Shown here in pieces: positions 1 through 8,883 of a stretch of 64,000 bases of DNA. This DNA is from Shewanella woodyi ATCC 51908 (lineage in GTDB: Bacteria > Pseudomonadota > Gammaproteobacteria > Enterobacterales > Shewanellaceae), in NCBI RefSeq assembly GCF_000019525.1, contig NC_010506.1:2542001-2606000 (forward strand). Reading direction: 5' to 3'. Below the pieces are notes generated by a model, which saw only the letters and a list, made by a program, of their open reading frames with translations, did not search any database and was not told the DNA's origin. The stretch's first letter is position 1, and each line of letters opens with the position of its first letter. Made by a program: the position numbers and the translations under genes.

Positions 1-76
1 ATGAAGGTGTTTCAATCACAGTTTAATATTCATTATGTGAGCGTAGCAGTTATCTTAATTAGGTTTATTTAACTTT

Positions 77-1297
77 ATGATAATTAAGAATATAGAATCA
101 AATGTTTCGGGTGAAAGGGAAGTTTGCCATGAGTGTGACCTGAATGTTGTTATTCCAAGTTTAAGGGTAAATCAAAAAGCAGTCTGCCCTCGTTGTGGTT
201 ATCTGTTATCGGCTAAACGTGCAAACTCCCTAGAGCGCATTTTAGCGCTCTCAATCACCGCATTAATATTTTTGTTAGCATCAACACTCTTTGACTTTAT
301 CTCTTTTAAATCAAGTGGTTTGGAAAATAACATTAAGATGTTGGACAGTGTCGGTATTTTGATCGACAGTGGTTATACGGCATTGGCCATTATTGAGCTT
401 GTTACCGTATTTTTTATTCCTGCTTTTGTACTACTTAGCTTGATCTATCTGCTCTCTTTTCTCATTAATGGCCGCTACCCGCGGAAAGGGCATCGGCTTA
501 TGGAGATCATATTCAAATTGATCCCTTGGAATATGGTTGAGATATTTTTGGTGGGCACCTTGGTGAGCTTAATTAAGATAATCTCACTTGCGGATATTAT
601 CTTAGGCCCCTCATTTTTCGCTTTTATTTTGTTCTCGGTTTCCATGACTGCTGCTTTGCTGCATATCGATAGGCGCTATCTATTTCAGGCTTTAGACTCG
701 AGATATACAGAGAATACTAAAGCATCAACATCAGTGAAGCAGGGGGAGCCTGCAGTTAACGAGAGTCTTGTTCATCATGTGGATCCTAGTTTGTCAATCC
801 AGAAAACTTGGGCCTTGATTATCACCTCTATCTTGCTCTATATCCCTGCGAATACACTGCCAATCATGAATACTCGATTACTAGGGCAAGACGATCCTAG
901 CACCATCATTGGAGGAGTGATTTTATTGTGGCATCACGGCTCTTATCCTATTGCTATGGTGATCTTTGTTGCCAGCATCATGGTGCCAATAGCCAAGATA
1001 TTGGTGCTTATCTGGTTAAATTACAGTGTGCAAACCAATTCGATGAAACTCGAGCATCAAAGGATCATACTTTATCGCATCGCTGAGTTTGTTGGCCGCT
1101 GGTCCATGATTGATATCTTTGTGGTGATTATTCTGGCAAGCCTAGTCCAGTTAGGAAACACCATGAGTATTGTTCCTGGGGCTGCGACTTTTGCTTTCTC
1201 TGGCGTTGTGGTTGTAACCATGTTGGCAGCAATGAGTTTTGAACCGAAATTAATTTATAACTATAAGAGTGCTTATGAAAACAGATCAACAAGTTGA
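77..1297 (+). CDS. pqiA: PqiA-like inner-membrane protein of an MCE transport system
   Basis: This is a 406-residue polytopic membrane protein of the paraquat-inducible protein A family, which pairs with MCE proteins to move lipids between inner and outer membrane. An N-terminal zinc ribbon is visible (Cys17, Cys20, Cys37, Cys40), followed by two PqiA membrane units at roughly 50-205 and 245-395, each with about four hydrophobic segments. The second unit starts without the CxxC pairs that the E. coli relatives carry there. The gene heads a pqiABC operon and its 3' end overlaps the pqiB start. No good ribosome binding site is visible before the ATG at 77, so the start is less certain than the family call. 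Confidence 0.88.
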   Translation: MIIKNIESNVSGEREVCHECDLNVVIPSLRVNQKAVCPRCGYLLSAKRANSLERILALSITALIFLLASTLFDFISFKSSGLENNIKMLDSVGILIDSGYTALAIIELVTVFFIPAFVLLSLIYLLSFLINGRYPRKGHRLMEIIFKLIPWNMVEIFLVGTLVSLIKIISLADIILGPSFFAFILFSVSMTAALLHIDRRYLFQALDSRYTENTKASTSVKQGEPAVNESLVHHVDPSLSIQKTWALIITSILLYIPANTLPIMNTRLLGQDDPSTIIGGVILLWHHGSYPIAMVIFVASIMVPIAKILVLIWLNYSVQTNSMKLEHQRIILYRIAEFVGRWSMIDIFVVIILASLVQLGNTMSIVPGAATFAFSGVVVVTMLAAMSFEPKLIYNYKSAYENRSTS

Positions 1298-2927
1298 TGC
1301 AGATGTTAAGCAAGTAAGAGGCATTTCTGCTATCTGGTTTGTGCCCATCGTTGCCTTGCTCATTGGTGGTTGGATGGTCTATTACCACTGGAGTAATCAA
1401 GGCCCTGTAGTGACGCTCTTTTTTGAGTCTGCTGAGGGGATGGAAGCGGGTAAAACCAAGATTAAGTCTCGGCATGTGAATATCGGTGAAGTGGAAAGTA
1501 TTACCCTTAATGATGCTGGCGATGGGGTGACGGTGACTGCAAGGCTTGCTAAAAACAGTGAGAAGATGCTGGTAGAGGACAGCAACTTCTGGATTGTGAC
1601 ACCCAAAATATCCCTTTCAGGGGTTTCAGGTTTAGATACATTGATTTCGGGCGTATATATTGAGATTGCACCAGGGAAATCTGATGAGCCTATGGATGAG
1701 TTCACTGCATTAGATTCCGCACCTATTACACCCATTGGGACACCAGGATTGCACATAACACTTAATAGTGATGAGGAGTTTGCCTACTCTAAGGGAGACC
1801 CGATCATCTACAAAGGGCTAACAGTAGGTCAGATTGAGGATGTCTATTTTAATATTGATGAGCGGGTTGTCTATTACAACGCCTTTATCAAATCTCCCTA
1901 CCATGAGCTAGTGACAAGCAATACTCGCTTTTGGGATGTGAGTGGGTTGACAGTGGATCTCAACGCTGAGGGGATATCGGTTAAAACGGGCAATGTGGAA
2001 ACCATGTTAACCAATGGCGTGACCTTTGATGTTCCAGATGGGATGCCGCTAGGTGATAAGATCACCGAGCGGGATTATTTCGATATTTTTAATGACTATC
2101 AAAGTGCCAGTAACGCACGTTATAAGCATTCACTCCAGTATGTGGTGTTTGTCAGCGACAGTATCAGAGGGCTAAATGTGGGGGCTCCGGTTGAATATCG
2201 TGGTGTACTCATCGGCCAAGTTGCCTCGGTAAATTTAGCCACGGCAGATCCTAATGTGATGTATAACGAAGCGATCCGCATTCCAGTGCTAATAAGCTTA
2301 CACCCAGGGCGAGTGGGGCTACCAGATAATGAGCAAGGCATTAACTTGATGAATGAGCAGAATATGCACTGGGTGAAGAGCGGTTTGCGAGCCAGTTTAA
2401 AAACGGGAAACTTACTGACAGGCAGCTTGTTTGTTGAATTACAGCACTATGATATGCCCGCCATTGACCATATTGAAACCTATGAAGGTTACGCTGTTAT
2501 TCCTACGGTGAAAGATGAGTTCTCTCAAATTGCGGGTAAGTTAGGGCAGTTTGTCGATAAGTTGAATCAGCTACCACTGGACGAGATAGCAGGCAATGCG
2601 AACGGTACTTTGGTTAATGCTTCAGTGTTACTCAAAGATCTGCAAGGCACCAATCAGAGTTTGGATAAACTGCTTATCAGTGCTGATCAGCAGGAGCTTA
2701 TTAGGGAGTTAAGGCTCACGCTGGAAAATGTCTCCTTACTGACACAAGATTTTTCTGAGGGGTCAGAAGGTTACGAGGAGCTAGAGGAGGCGATGAAGAG
2801 TATCTCCGATGTAATGTATGAACTTAAACCTCTGCTTGAACAGTTAAAACACCAGCCAAATGGGCTTATCTTTGACTCTGGTACAAAAAATTATGAACCG
2901 AAAAAACATTCAGGGGCTAATCAATGA
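1275..2927 (+). CDS. pqiB: PqiB-like MCE-domain protein
   Basis: The 550-residue protein has one transmembrane helix near the N terminus (about residues 20-40) and then three MCE repeats, recognisable by recurring stretches of the type 'SGVSGLDTLISG..IEIAPG' followed by 'GLHITL...GDPIIYKGLTVGQI'. The C-terminal 120 residues look helical and may form a coiled-coil tube. Members of this family form periplasm-spanning channels for lipids. The ATG at 1275 is preferred because AAGAG lies six bases upstream; a GTG at 1269 is the alternative. The start lies inside the end of pqiA and the stop overlaps the pqiC start by four bases, so translation is probably coupled. Confidence 0.9.
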   Translation: MKTDQQVDADVKQVRGISAIWFVPIVALLIGGWMVYYHWSNQGPVVTLFFESAEGMEAGKTKIKSRHVNIGEVESITLNDAGDGVTVTARLAKNSEKMLVEDSNFWIVTPKISLSGVSGLDTLISGVYIEIAPGKSDEPMDEFTALDSAPITPIGTPGLHITLNSDEEFAYSKGDPIIYKGLTVGQIEDVYFNIDERVVYYNAFIKSPYHELVTSNTRFWDVSGLTVDLNAEGISVKTGNVETMLTNGVTFDVPDGMPLGDKITERDYFDIFNDYQSASNARYKHSLQYVVFVSDSIRGLNVGAPVEYRGVLIGQVASVNLATADPNVMYNEAIRIPVLISLHPGRVGLPDNEQGINLMNEQNMHWVKSGLRASLKTGNLLTGSLFVELQHYDMPAIDHIETYEGYAVIPTVKDEFSQIAGKLGQFVDKLNQLPLDEIAGNANGTLVNASVLLKDLQGTNQSLDKLLISADQQELIRELRLTLENVSLLTQDFSEGSEGYEELEEAMKSISDVMYELKPLLEQLKHQPNGLIFDSGTKNYEPKKHSGANQ

Positions 2928-3499
2928 TAATTAAAAATATTATCCCAATCACGCTTCTCGCTATTAGTCCATTTTTAGGCGGATGCAGTGCAAGTTCTGA
3001 GTCAGATATGACCAGTTATTATATGTTGAATAACCCAGCCTCCTCTGGTGTTGCCCAAGCGGTGCACAGTAAAGATAAAGCTAAACAGAGGGTGTTACTG
3101 TCATTGGAAGTCGCTGATTATCTGAGTTCCCCCTATCTGGTGATGCAGATGGATGAGCATAAAATTCACTATGCTACGTTTCATATGTGGGCTGAGCCAT
3201 TAACCGATAGTATTTTCAATTCGCTTTTACATGATCTCAATGCCATGAGTGATACAGAGATATTTGTGCCTGCACTAAGACGAGATCAAGATTCACAGCA
3301 AACTCACTTGAGTGTGTCGATTGATTATTTTCATGTGACTAGTCAATCTAAAGTCATTCTATCTGGTAGCTATGAGTATCAGGGCGGCCACCGGAACTTC
3401 TCTTTTGAAGCGACGATGCAAGAGGATGGTTACTCACACTCAGTGGCTTTGATGAGAGCGCTGATGCAAAAACTGGCCAAGCAGATAAGTTCAACTTGA
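2924..3499 (+). CDS. pqiC: PqiC-like outer-membrane lipoprotein
   Basis: The 191-residue protein begins with a lipoprotein signal peptide ending in the lipobox LGGC (Cys21), so it is predicted to be lipidated. The rest fits the ABC-type transport auxiliary lipoprotein family (PqiC, formerly DUF330/YmbA): a 'YYMLNNP' strand near the mature N terminus and a 'DALMRALMQKL'-like helical end. In E. coli PqiC sits at the outer membrane and docks the PqiB channel. The gene is the last of the operon and its ATG overlaps the pqiB TGA. Its first 17 bases match those of pqiA with one mismatch. Confidence 0.85.
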   Translation: MIIKNIIPITLLAISPFLGGCSASSESDMTSYYMLNNPASSGVAQAVHSKDKAKQRVLLSLEVADYLSSPYLVMQMDEHKIHYATFHMWAEPLTDSIFNSLLHDLNAMSDTEIFVPALRRDQDSQQTHLSVSIDYFHVTSQSKVILSGSYEYQGGHRNFSFEATMQEDGYSHSVALMRALMQKLAKQISST

Positions 3500-3515
3500 T
3501 TGAACAATATGAGTT

Positions 3516-3541
3516 GCGACGTAACAGCAAAGGTTCGTCGC
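3516..3541. terminator. Weak hairpin between convergent pqiC and MFS genes
   Basis: GCGACG at 3516-3521 pairs with CGTCGC at 3536-3541 over a 14-base loop, followed by CTCTTT. It lies in the 46-base gap between two convergent stop codons. The long loop and short T run make it a weak candidate. Confidence 0.35.
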
Positions 3542-3545
3542 CTCT

Positions 3546-4826
3546 TTAATTCACTTTTATCTGCTCAAAGTCAGGTCGAGGTAAGCGTTCTAAAATACCA
3601 TAGAGGTAGATGACGAATAGTGAGAGAGCCGCACCGGTCATAAATAACCAATAACCCCCGAAGTGGTCGAGTATAATACCGCCGCCAAGGGGGGCAAAAG
3701 CAAAGCCAAATTCATAAAAAGAAGCGGCTCCAAAGTAAGCGCCTCGAAGGTGGTCTGGTGCTAAACGGTCGATATGCACATTCATGGTCGGAAATAGAAT
3801 GGTCTCGGCCAAGCTCATCACTATTACCGCGCCAATCCAACCCCAAAAGAGATCAATTGGGTTCATCGCTAACCAGACTTGCGAGATAATCAGTAATACC
3901 AAGCCAAACTGGATCCGCTTGATTAAGCTATGGCGAGCCATTATTTTTAACAGTAAAAACTGGGTGGAGATTATCACTAAGGCATTGGTGAATATCATCG
4001 CGGAGATGAGTTCAAGCAGGTTTGGTGCCTCAGAGCGGGTTAAGTATTGGATTAATGAACTGTCCATCTGAGCATAGATAAACATGCAGAGTACATTAGC
4101 CAAGATCAGGCATTGAAGTAGCTTATCTTCCAGTAAAATAGTCATCATGATCTTGCGGGTAACCACTGGCGCTTTGGTTTTTTTAACATCAGTGTGCTGC
4201 GCTTTTTGGCTATCGCTGCTTTCTGTTTCACTCTTATCTCTGGCATGATCTTTAAATCCCCAATAGAGCAGAACAAGCAGTAAGGCAAAGGCCACTGCGG
4301 TAATGTAGAAACTCGATTGCTCGCCAGTAAGACCTAACCACACTCCCAATAGAGGACCCACAGCGCAGCCTACATTCACGATGAAGTAGAGCGACTGCAT
4401 CGCCAACTCACGAGTTTTGGGATCTGTGATGATGTCACCAATTGCTGCTGAGGTGAGTGGACGCCACAAAGAGGTGGCAATCGAGCACAATGTCATCACC
4501 ACCACATAGCCGCTGACCGTATCAACCTCCGCCAGCAACGAAAATGAGATGATGTAGAGAATGCCTGTTAAGTACATCAGCTGGTGCCGACCAATTCGGT
4601 CAGATAAAGAGCTACCGATAAAGCTAGTAAAAACCGAAATAATGGCGGCACTGGATAAAATAAGTCCTACCTGCGTGGCCGATAAGGCAAACCTCTCATA
4701 TAAGATCACCGCTAGAAACGGCCAGACCATATAATAGCTACCGCGGGTGATAAAGGAGCCAAATAGAAAGATCCACATTAGGCGTGGGAACTGTCTAAAT
4801 CTGCTGAGAGAAACGTCACTGTTCAC
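3546..4826 (-). CDS. MFS family transporter
   Basis: This is a 426-residue major facilitator protein with twelve predicted helices. The loop-2/3 motif 'GSSLSDRIGRHQLMYLTG' (about residues 70-87) is the classic MFS signature with D-R-G-R. A hydrophilic cytoplasmic loop of about 35 residues rich in Lys, Asp and Ser (about 195-225) separates the two six-helix halves. It resembles drug-efflux MFS proteins of the MdtH/YajR sort, but the substrate cannot be read from sequence. It stands alone, convergent with pqiC, and its promoter region faces the AT-rich stretch. Confidence 0.8.
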   Translation of the reverse strand: MNSDVSLSRFRQFPRLMWIFLFGSFITRGSYYMVWPFLAVILYERFALSATQVGLILSSAAIISVFTSFIGSSLSDRIGRHQLMYLTGILYIISFSLLAEVDTVSGYVVVMTLCSIATSLWRPLTSAAIGDIITDPKTRELAMQSLYFIVNVGCAVGPLLGVWLGLTGEQSSFYITAVAFALLLVLLYWGFKDHARDKSETESSDSQKAQHTDVKKTKAPVVTRKIMMTILLEDKLLQCLILANVLCMFIYAQMDSSLIQYLTRSEAPNLLELISAMIFTNALVIISTQFLLLKIMARHSLIKRIQFGLVLLIISQVWLAMNPIDLFWGWIGAVIVMSLAETILFPTMNVHIDRLAPDHLRGAYFGAASFYEFGFAFAPLGGGIILDHFGGYWLFMTGAALSLFVIYLYGILERLPRPDFEQIKVN

Positions 4827-5930
4827 AAAGGAGCCTTAAAAATATCGAGAAGTGAGTAAAAGGCGGGAGTTTTTCATCATACTGAGATTAGAAAGTTAAC
4901 TAGTTATTTCTAATCGGGTTATTCGCAGTAATGCCACAGCCGTCAGTCAAGGTTACTCTATCGCACTGTGACGTTTTAAACAATTACATAAATGTAACAA
5001 GTGATCTCACAAGCGCTAAAGAGGCCATAATGGGTAAGGTTTGTTTTATGCGTAATTGTTTTCACTCCATTGCAATGACAGAGTATATTTATACCGATTG
5101 GTATATATCCATACTCTTAATCCTTTATATAAAAATATAAAATTATTTAAGGGGTAATATTATTAATTAGACTCGGTAGTGAGTTTATAGCGTAAAAAGT
5201 AAGGAAGAAACTGATATTAATATCATCGAGTGTTAAATCAATGTACAAGTTGAATGGATTAATATCATTATTTTCTCCATCAAGATTGAATGGGTTATAT
5301 CTATAAAAAGGTTAGATAGGAAACTAAGTTCCTCTTTTAATAGAGGAGTTAGATGTCTAGCTAGAGAGTTATTAAAAACGATGGGGTTAAACCTATTATC
5401 TGAAAGGTAGAATATATCTCCATATTGCAGTGTACCAGACTCTAAATTATTAATTTACTAAGCATCTTTTATTCTCCACTTTGTAAAATATTAAATAATA
5501 TGAATGCTGAATATTCAGTGCTTATTATATCTACATGCTTATAGATTAATATTTATACTAAAGTCGCTATACTTTGGTCTAAGTGAAACGTGATATTTAT
5601 TTAAGTTCTTTGAGATATATAGGGAATACAGAGTTAAATAATTTAAGGGTAAAGTGGATATATTCTACTTTGGGATATTTTTTTAGCATAATAAAGTGTT
5701 GATGCTTACTGATTGGTATTTCATTTTTATATAAGAAATATTTTTATACATCTTGTTTTCAGTGTTTTTATTCTTAGAGACGATGAGTGTTTTTTTTGAG
5801 TAGTTCAAATCCTCCAATTACTTAATAACCCCTATAGTATGAACTCTTTAGGAGTTTTTTATGAATAGGTTAAAACTTCCTTTCAACAGATACTATCTGT
5901 ATTCATTTTGCAGGGAGATATTTAACGGCC
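4827..5930. other. AT-rich 1.1-kb region without a credible gene
   Basis: The stretch is markedly richer in A and T than its surroundings and has stop codons in all frames at short intervals. The one open frame of 69 codons (4931-5140) has no family signature, no ribosome binding site and ordinary random composition. The region holds small palindromes (5091-5104, ATACC-GATT-GGTAT) and ACTGATTGGTAT at 5708-5719, identical to the outer end of the repeat at 42877-43142. A weak hairpin AACTC/GAGTT with T run lies near 5840-5860. It may be a decayed insertion; promoters for both flanking genes must lie here. Confidence 0.6.
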
Positions 5931-6512
5931 ATGACAAATAAAATGCCTGTGGCCAAGAGCTTGTTATGCAGTAGAGTGAGCCGAAAACTGCACTGGTGCT
6001 TGGTCTTTAGTGTGTTTATGACATACATCACAGCCTATTATCGTTATTGGTATACATCTCAGAGTGAAGTGGCGAACTGGTACCTTCTGCTTGTCCATAT
6101 CAACTTTGGTATTCTGGTGCTAGTGCTAACTGTTGTTATGCTGACTTACCGAATGCTAAAGAGGTCAGCGCATGTCACTAAGTCGAGTGTTCTAGCTGCT
6201 AGAGTAGTCCATTATTGCTTGTATTTTATCTTGCTCATGATGCCTATCGCGGCCTACATAGGCACAGCTGTCGATATACCTCTGCTAGGCGCTGTTTACT
6301 TACCTGGATTTTTTAGGTTTGAAGTGGTTGAGCACTGGATAAGAGAGGAGTTAGGGATGCTGATGATCGCCTTTATTGAGCCATTTGCTATCTTTCATAA
6401 AGATGTCGGCGCCGACATCATTTTACCATTTTTACTCTTGGGGCACATAGGTGCTGCAGCTGTTCATCTGTGTCAGCAAGATGGAATGAGCTGTAACAAC
6501 GAAAAAAGGTAA
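5931..6512 (+). CDS. Cytochrome b561-type membrane protein
   Basis: The 193-residue protein has four to five predicted membrane helices and the histidines expected for a b561/b-type dihaem cytochrome: 'RKLHW' in helix 1, 'LLVHINFG' in helix 2, 'VVHYCLYF' in helix 3 and 'LLGHIGAAAVHL' in the last helix. Members pass electrons between quinol and a periplasmic or membrane partner. The N terminus 'SRVSRKLHW' is typical. It stands alone, next to the AT-rich stretch, and no dedicated partner gene (for example a cytochrome c or YceI protein) is beside it. The physiological partner is unknown. Confidence 0.78.
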   Translation: MTNKMPVAKSLLCSRVSRKLHWCLVFSVFMTYITAYYRYWYTSQSEVANWYLLLVHINFGILVLVLTVVMLTYRMLKRSAHVTKSSVLAARVVHYCLYFILLMMPIAAYIGTAVDIPLLGAVYLPGFFRFEVVEHWIREELGMLMIAFIEPFAIFHKDVGADIILPFLLLGHIGAAAVHLCQQDGMSCNNEKR

Positions 6513-6516
6513 TAAA

Positions 6517-6546
6517 AAAGCCGTAACTTTAAAATATTACGGCTTT
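6517..6546 (-). terminator. Intrinsic terminator of purC
   Basis: AAAGCCGTAA (6517-6526) pairs perfectly with TTACGGCTTT (6537-6546). On the minus strand the stem is followed by a T run, so it ends purC transcription 22 bases past the stop. It may also slow transcripts from the cytochrome gene. Confidence 0.85.
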
Positions 6547-6567
6547 CGATCATCTAGCTAGATTGAA

Positions 6568-7674
6568 TTAATCTGTGATGAGCTGATACTCATTGCGTAG
6601 AATATCGATGATCTCTTGCTTAGGATCCTCACTGATAGTCAGCTTTTTCCCTATGACCTTCTCTGCAATACCGACATAGGTGTTTGAGATATCCATCATG
6701 ACGGATTGAGGTAACTTGTTATCGGCAGCGAGTGCGAAACGCTCAGGCATGCGCTCCTTGTTTAGCAAGATATCCGGATCTGGGAAGTGATTAAGTAACC
6801 ACTGTCTGAATCCCTCTTTTGATTTTTCGATTATCTTGCCATCTCGGTGTGCCGGGCCATCCCAGATCCGTGAGCTGTCAGGTGTGCCCACTTCATCCAT
6901 ATAGATAAGCTTCTCCTGCCCGTTTGCATTTTTAACGTAGCCAAACTCAAACTTGGTGTCGATAAAGATCTGATCTTGTGCATCAAGAGCGTCACTGATC
7001 ACTGCAAAGCCCTCTTTGAGGAGTTTTTCGTAGAGGTCAATATCAGAGAGGTTACGGAAGTTAAACCCTTCAAGGTGGCGCTCTAGATCGGCACGAGAGA
7101 CGTTTACATCATCGGCTTCAGGTACGCCTTCAAGGCCTGTTAACACACCTTTAGTCGATGGTGTGATTAAAATTTCGGGAAGTTTTTGATCTTTCTCTAA
7201 TCCTTCCGGTAGCCTAATGCCGCAAAATTCACGCTCACCAGAGCTGTATGCGCGCCACATAGAGCCTGTGATGTACTGTCTGGCAATGGCTTCAACCATA
7301 ACTGGTTGTGCTTTTTGAACAATCCATACGAAAGGATGTGGCACATCGAGAATATGGCTGTCGGCTAACCCTTTCTCTTTAAAGAGTTTAAACCAGTGGT
7401 TTGAGATAGCGTTTAGCGCCGCTCCTTTTCCTGGGACACCATTAAGACCGCCTTCGCCTTGCCAGATGCAGTCAAATGCAGAGATGCGATCACTGATCAC
7501 CATAATTGCAAGGGGAGTATCGACAGGAACGTCGTAGCCTTTTTGTTGAATTAAACGCGCACTATCTTGCTCTGTAAGCCAGTAAACACTGCGAACCTTA
7601 CCAGAATGAACGGCCTTATCTGTACGAATAGGAAGATCATCATTAACTGCGAGAACTTTATTAGAGAGATTCAT
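6568..7674 (-). CDS. purC: Phosphoribosylaminoimidazole-succinocarboxamide synthase
   Basis: PurC joins CAIR and aspartate with ATP to give SAICAR in purine synthesis. At 368 residues this is the long form found in Shewanella and relatives, against 237 in E. coli. The N-terminal '[11 protein letters not shown]' nucleotide-binding strand, '[14 protein letters not shown]' and '[20 protein letters not shown]' blocks and '[10 protein letters not shown]...[14 protein letters not shown]' are the family signatures in the right order. It is monocistronic, with a terminator downstream. I looked for a PurR operator upstream and found no convincing match. Confidence 0.95.
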   Translation of the reverse strand: MNLSNKVLAVNDDLPIRTDKAVHSGKVRSVYWLTEQDSARLIQQKGYDVPVDTPLAIMVISDRISAFDCIWQGEGGLNGVPGKGAALNAISNHWFKLFKEKGLADSHILDVPHPFVWIVQKAQPVMVEAIARQYITGSMWRAYSSGEREFCGIRLPEGLEKDQKLPEILITPSTKGVLTGLEGVPEADDVNVSRADLERHLEGFNFRNLSDIDLYEKLLKEGFAVISDALDAQDQIFIDTKFEFGYVKNANGQEKLIYMDEVGTPDSSRIWDGPAHRDGKIIEKSKEGFRQWLLNHFPDPDILLNKERMPERFALAADNKLPQSVMMDISNTYVGIAEKVIGKKLTISEDPKQEIIDILRNEYQLITD

Positions 7675-8067
7675 AGGGTCTTTTATTATATTGGATGATT
7701 TCGGCGGGAATTGTAGCAGAAGTTCTCATTCGCAACAGCTTTTTAGCGGGGGAATCGCAGTTGCGAACAGTGTTTTTCATTTTACAAGCAAACACGGTTA
7801 AGTGGGTTAGAAATGATGGCGATTTTATTCATGTTGAGCTTCTGAATTATAAATACATTTACTGATAACTTTGAGGGGAACTGTCTATGTTGTTTGTGTC
7901 ATTACACCTTAATGAAACGTTAGTTTTGGGTGAACGGGTTGCAGTGAGAGAATGGGCTAGGGCAAATTGACAGTTTGTGGCTTGGGGTCAACACTTGATT
8001 AGGGATTGAGGTTAACTTTAGGTTGGAGTGAGTTAGATGATATATTTCTACCGCTTTCGCAAACAAT
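7675..8067. other. Divergent intergenic region between purC and a binding-protein gene
   Basis: This 393-base gap must hold the purC promoter on the minus strand and that of the binding protein on the plus strand. I see no clear operator, repeat or RNA gene. A 66-codon minus-strand frame crossing its right end has no family features. Confidence 0.5.
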
Positions 8068-8871
8068 GTGGGGTCGAAATTCTTGGGGCTATTTAGAGCT
8101 TTTAATTGGATTGCAGCCACTATTTTTCTCCTTGTTCATATGAGTTTACTCGCACAAGAGAGACCTGCACGTATTGTGTTTTCAACCAGCAATTATGAGC
8201 CCTATGTGGTCAATACCAAAGGGGTTGCAAGTGGAGTGATCCCTGACATTATCGAAGAGGCGTTAAAAGGTAGTGTTTTTGCACCTGATATTATTTTCGA
8301 GCCATGGCTCCGTGGTGAGCATGCATTAAAAGCAGGAAAGGTATTTGCCTGTTTCCCCTACCTTAAAACAGCAGAGCGGCAGGGTGAGTTTGTTTTTTCT
8401 GATCCACTTATCTATTTTTTTCCTAAATTCTTTTACCTGAAATCTCGCTTCCCCAATGGGTTTGAATGGCAGAAGTTGTCTGACTTCAAAGGTTACACTT
8501 TAGGAGGTGTCAGGGGATACTGGTATGAGAAACAGTTTAAACAAGCAGGTTTAACGATTCATTATGTGACTTCAGATAAACAGAATATTGAGATGCTAAA
8601 GCTAAAAAGGGTAGATTTTACCTTAATAGATGAGCTAGTGGGGTGGGAGTTAGTGGGTCAATCTTTCCCTAAAGAGCTTGCCAGTTATGAGGTGGCTTCG
8701 AAGCCTGAAAGCAGCGCAGCTTTTCACCTGATGATCTCGCACAACTACCCAAACTCAAAGGCGATCACTCGGACGTTTAACTTAGGGTTAAGGAGGATTG
8801 TTGAAAACGGAACTTATCAGAAGATATTGGAGCGCTATCAGGTGCCTCAAGGGTACTCTGTGGCTGATTGA
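8068..8871 (+). CDS. Periplasmic solute-binding protein, SBP_bac_3 family
   Basis: The 267-residue protein has a hydrophobic signal peptide (about residues 10-30, ending near 'LLAQE') and the type-II periplasmic fold of the extracellular solute-binding family 3: 'IVFSTSNYEPYVV' as first strand, 'GVIPDIIEEAL', 'ACFPYLKTAERQGEFVFSDPLI' and 'LKRVDFTLIDELVGWEL'. No permease or ATPase gene is nearby; many Shewanella orphans of this kind have unknown roles. The GTG at 8068 has no ribosome binding site; a TTG at 8083 preceded by GGGG is a reasonable alternative. It converges on a paralogue 12 bases away. Confidence 0.78.
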   Translation: MGSKFLGLFRAFNWIAATIFLLVHMSLLAQERPARIVFSTSNYEPYVVNTKGVASGVIPDIIEEALKGSVFAPDIIFEPWLRGEHALKAGKVFACFPYLKTAERQGEFVFSDPLIYFFPKFFYLKSRFPNGFEWQKLSDFKGYTLGGVRGYWYEKQFKQAGLTIHYVTSDKQNIEMLKLKRVDFTLIDELVGWELVGQSFPKELASYEVASKPESSAAFHLMISHNYPNSKAITRTFNLGLRRIVENGTYQKILERYQVPQGYSVAD

Positions 8872-8883
8872 AGCTTTTACGAT

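Noticed and set aside
1..72. A 23-codon frame from base 1 to a TAA at 72
   Set aside because: Too short, cut by the window edge, no family signal; may be the end of an upstream gene in another frame.
1128..1475. Minus-strand frames across pqiA/pqiB and similar long frames opposite hisD, hisG, hisB and letB
   Set aside because: They are opposite-strand shadows of well-supported genes, with no motifs or signals of their own.
4931..5140. 69-codon open frame in the AT-rich stretch
   Set aside because: No ribosome binding site, no domain and composition expected by chance.
7785..7802. PurR-like box upstream of purC
   Set aside because: Only the AAGCAAAC half resembles the consensus; the second half does not match.
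7920..8120. 66-codon minus-strand frame before the first binding protein
   Set aside because: No start signal or family features, and it overlaps the signal peptide of the real gene.
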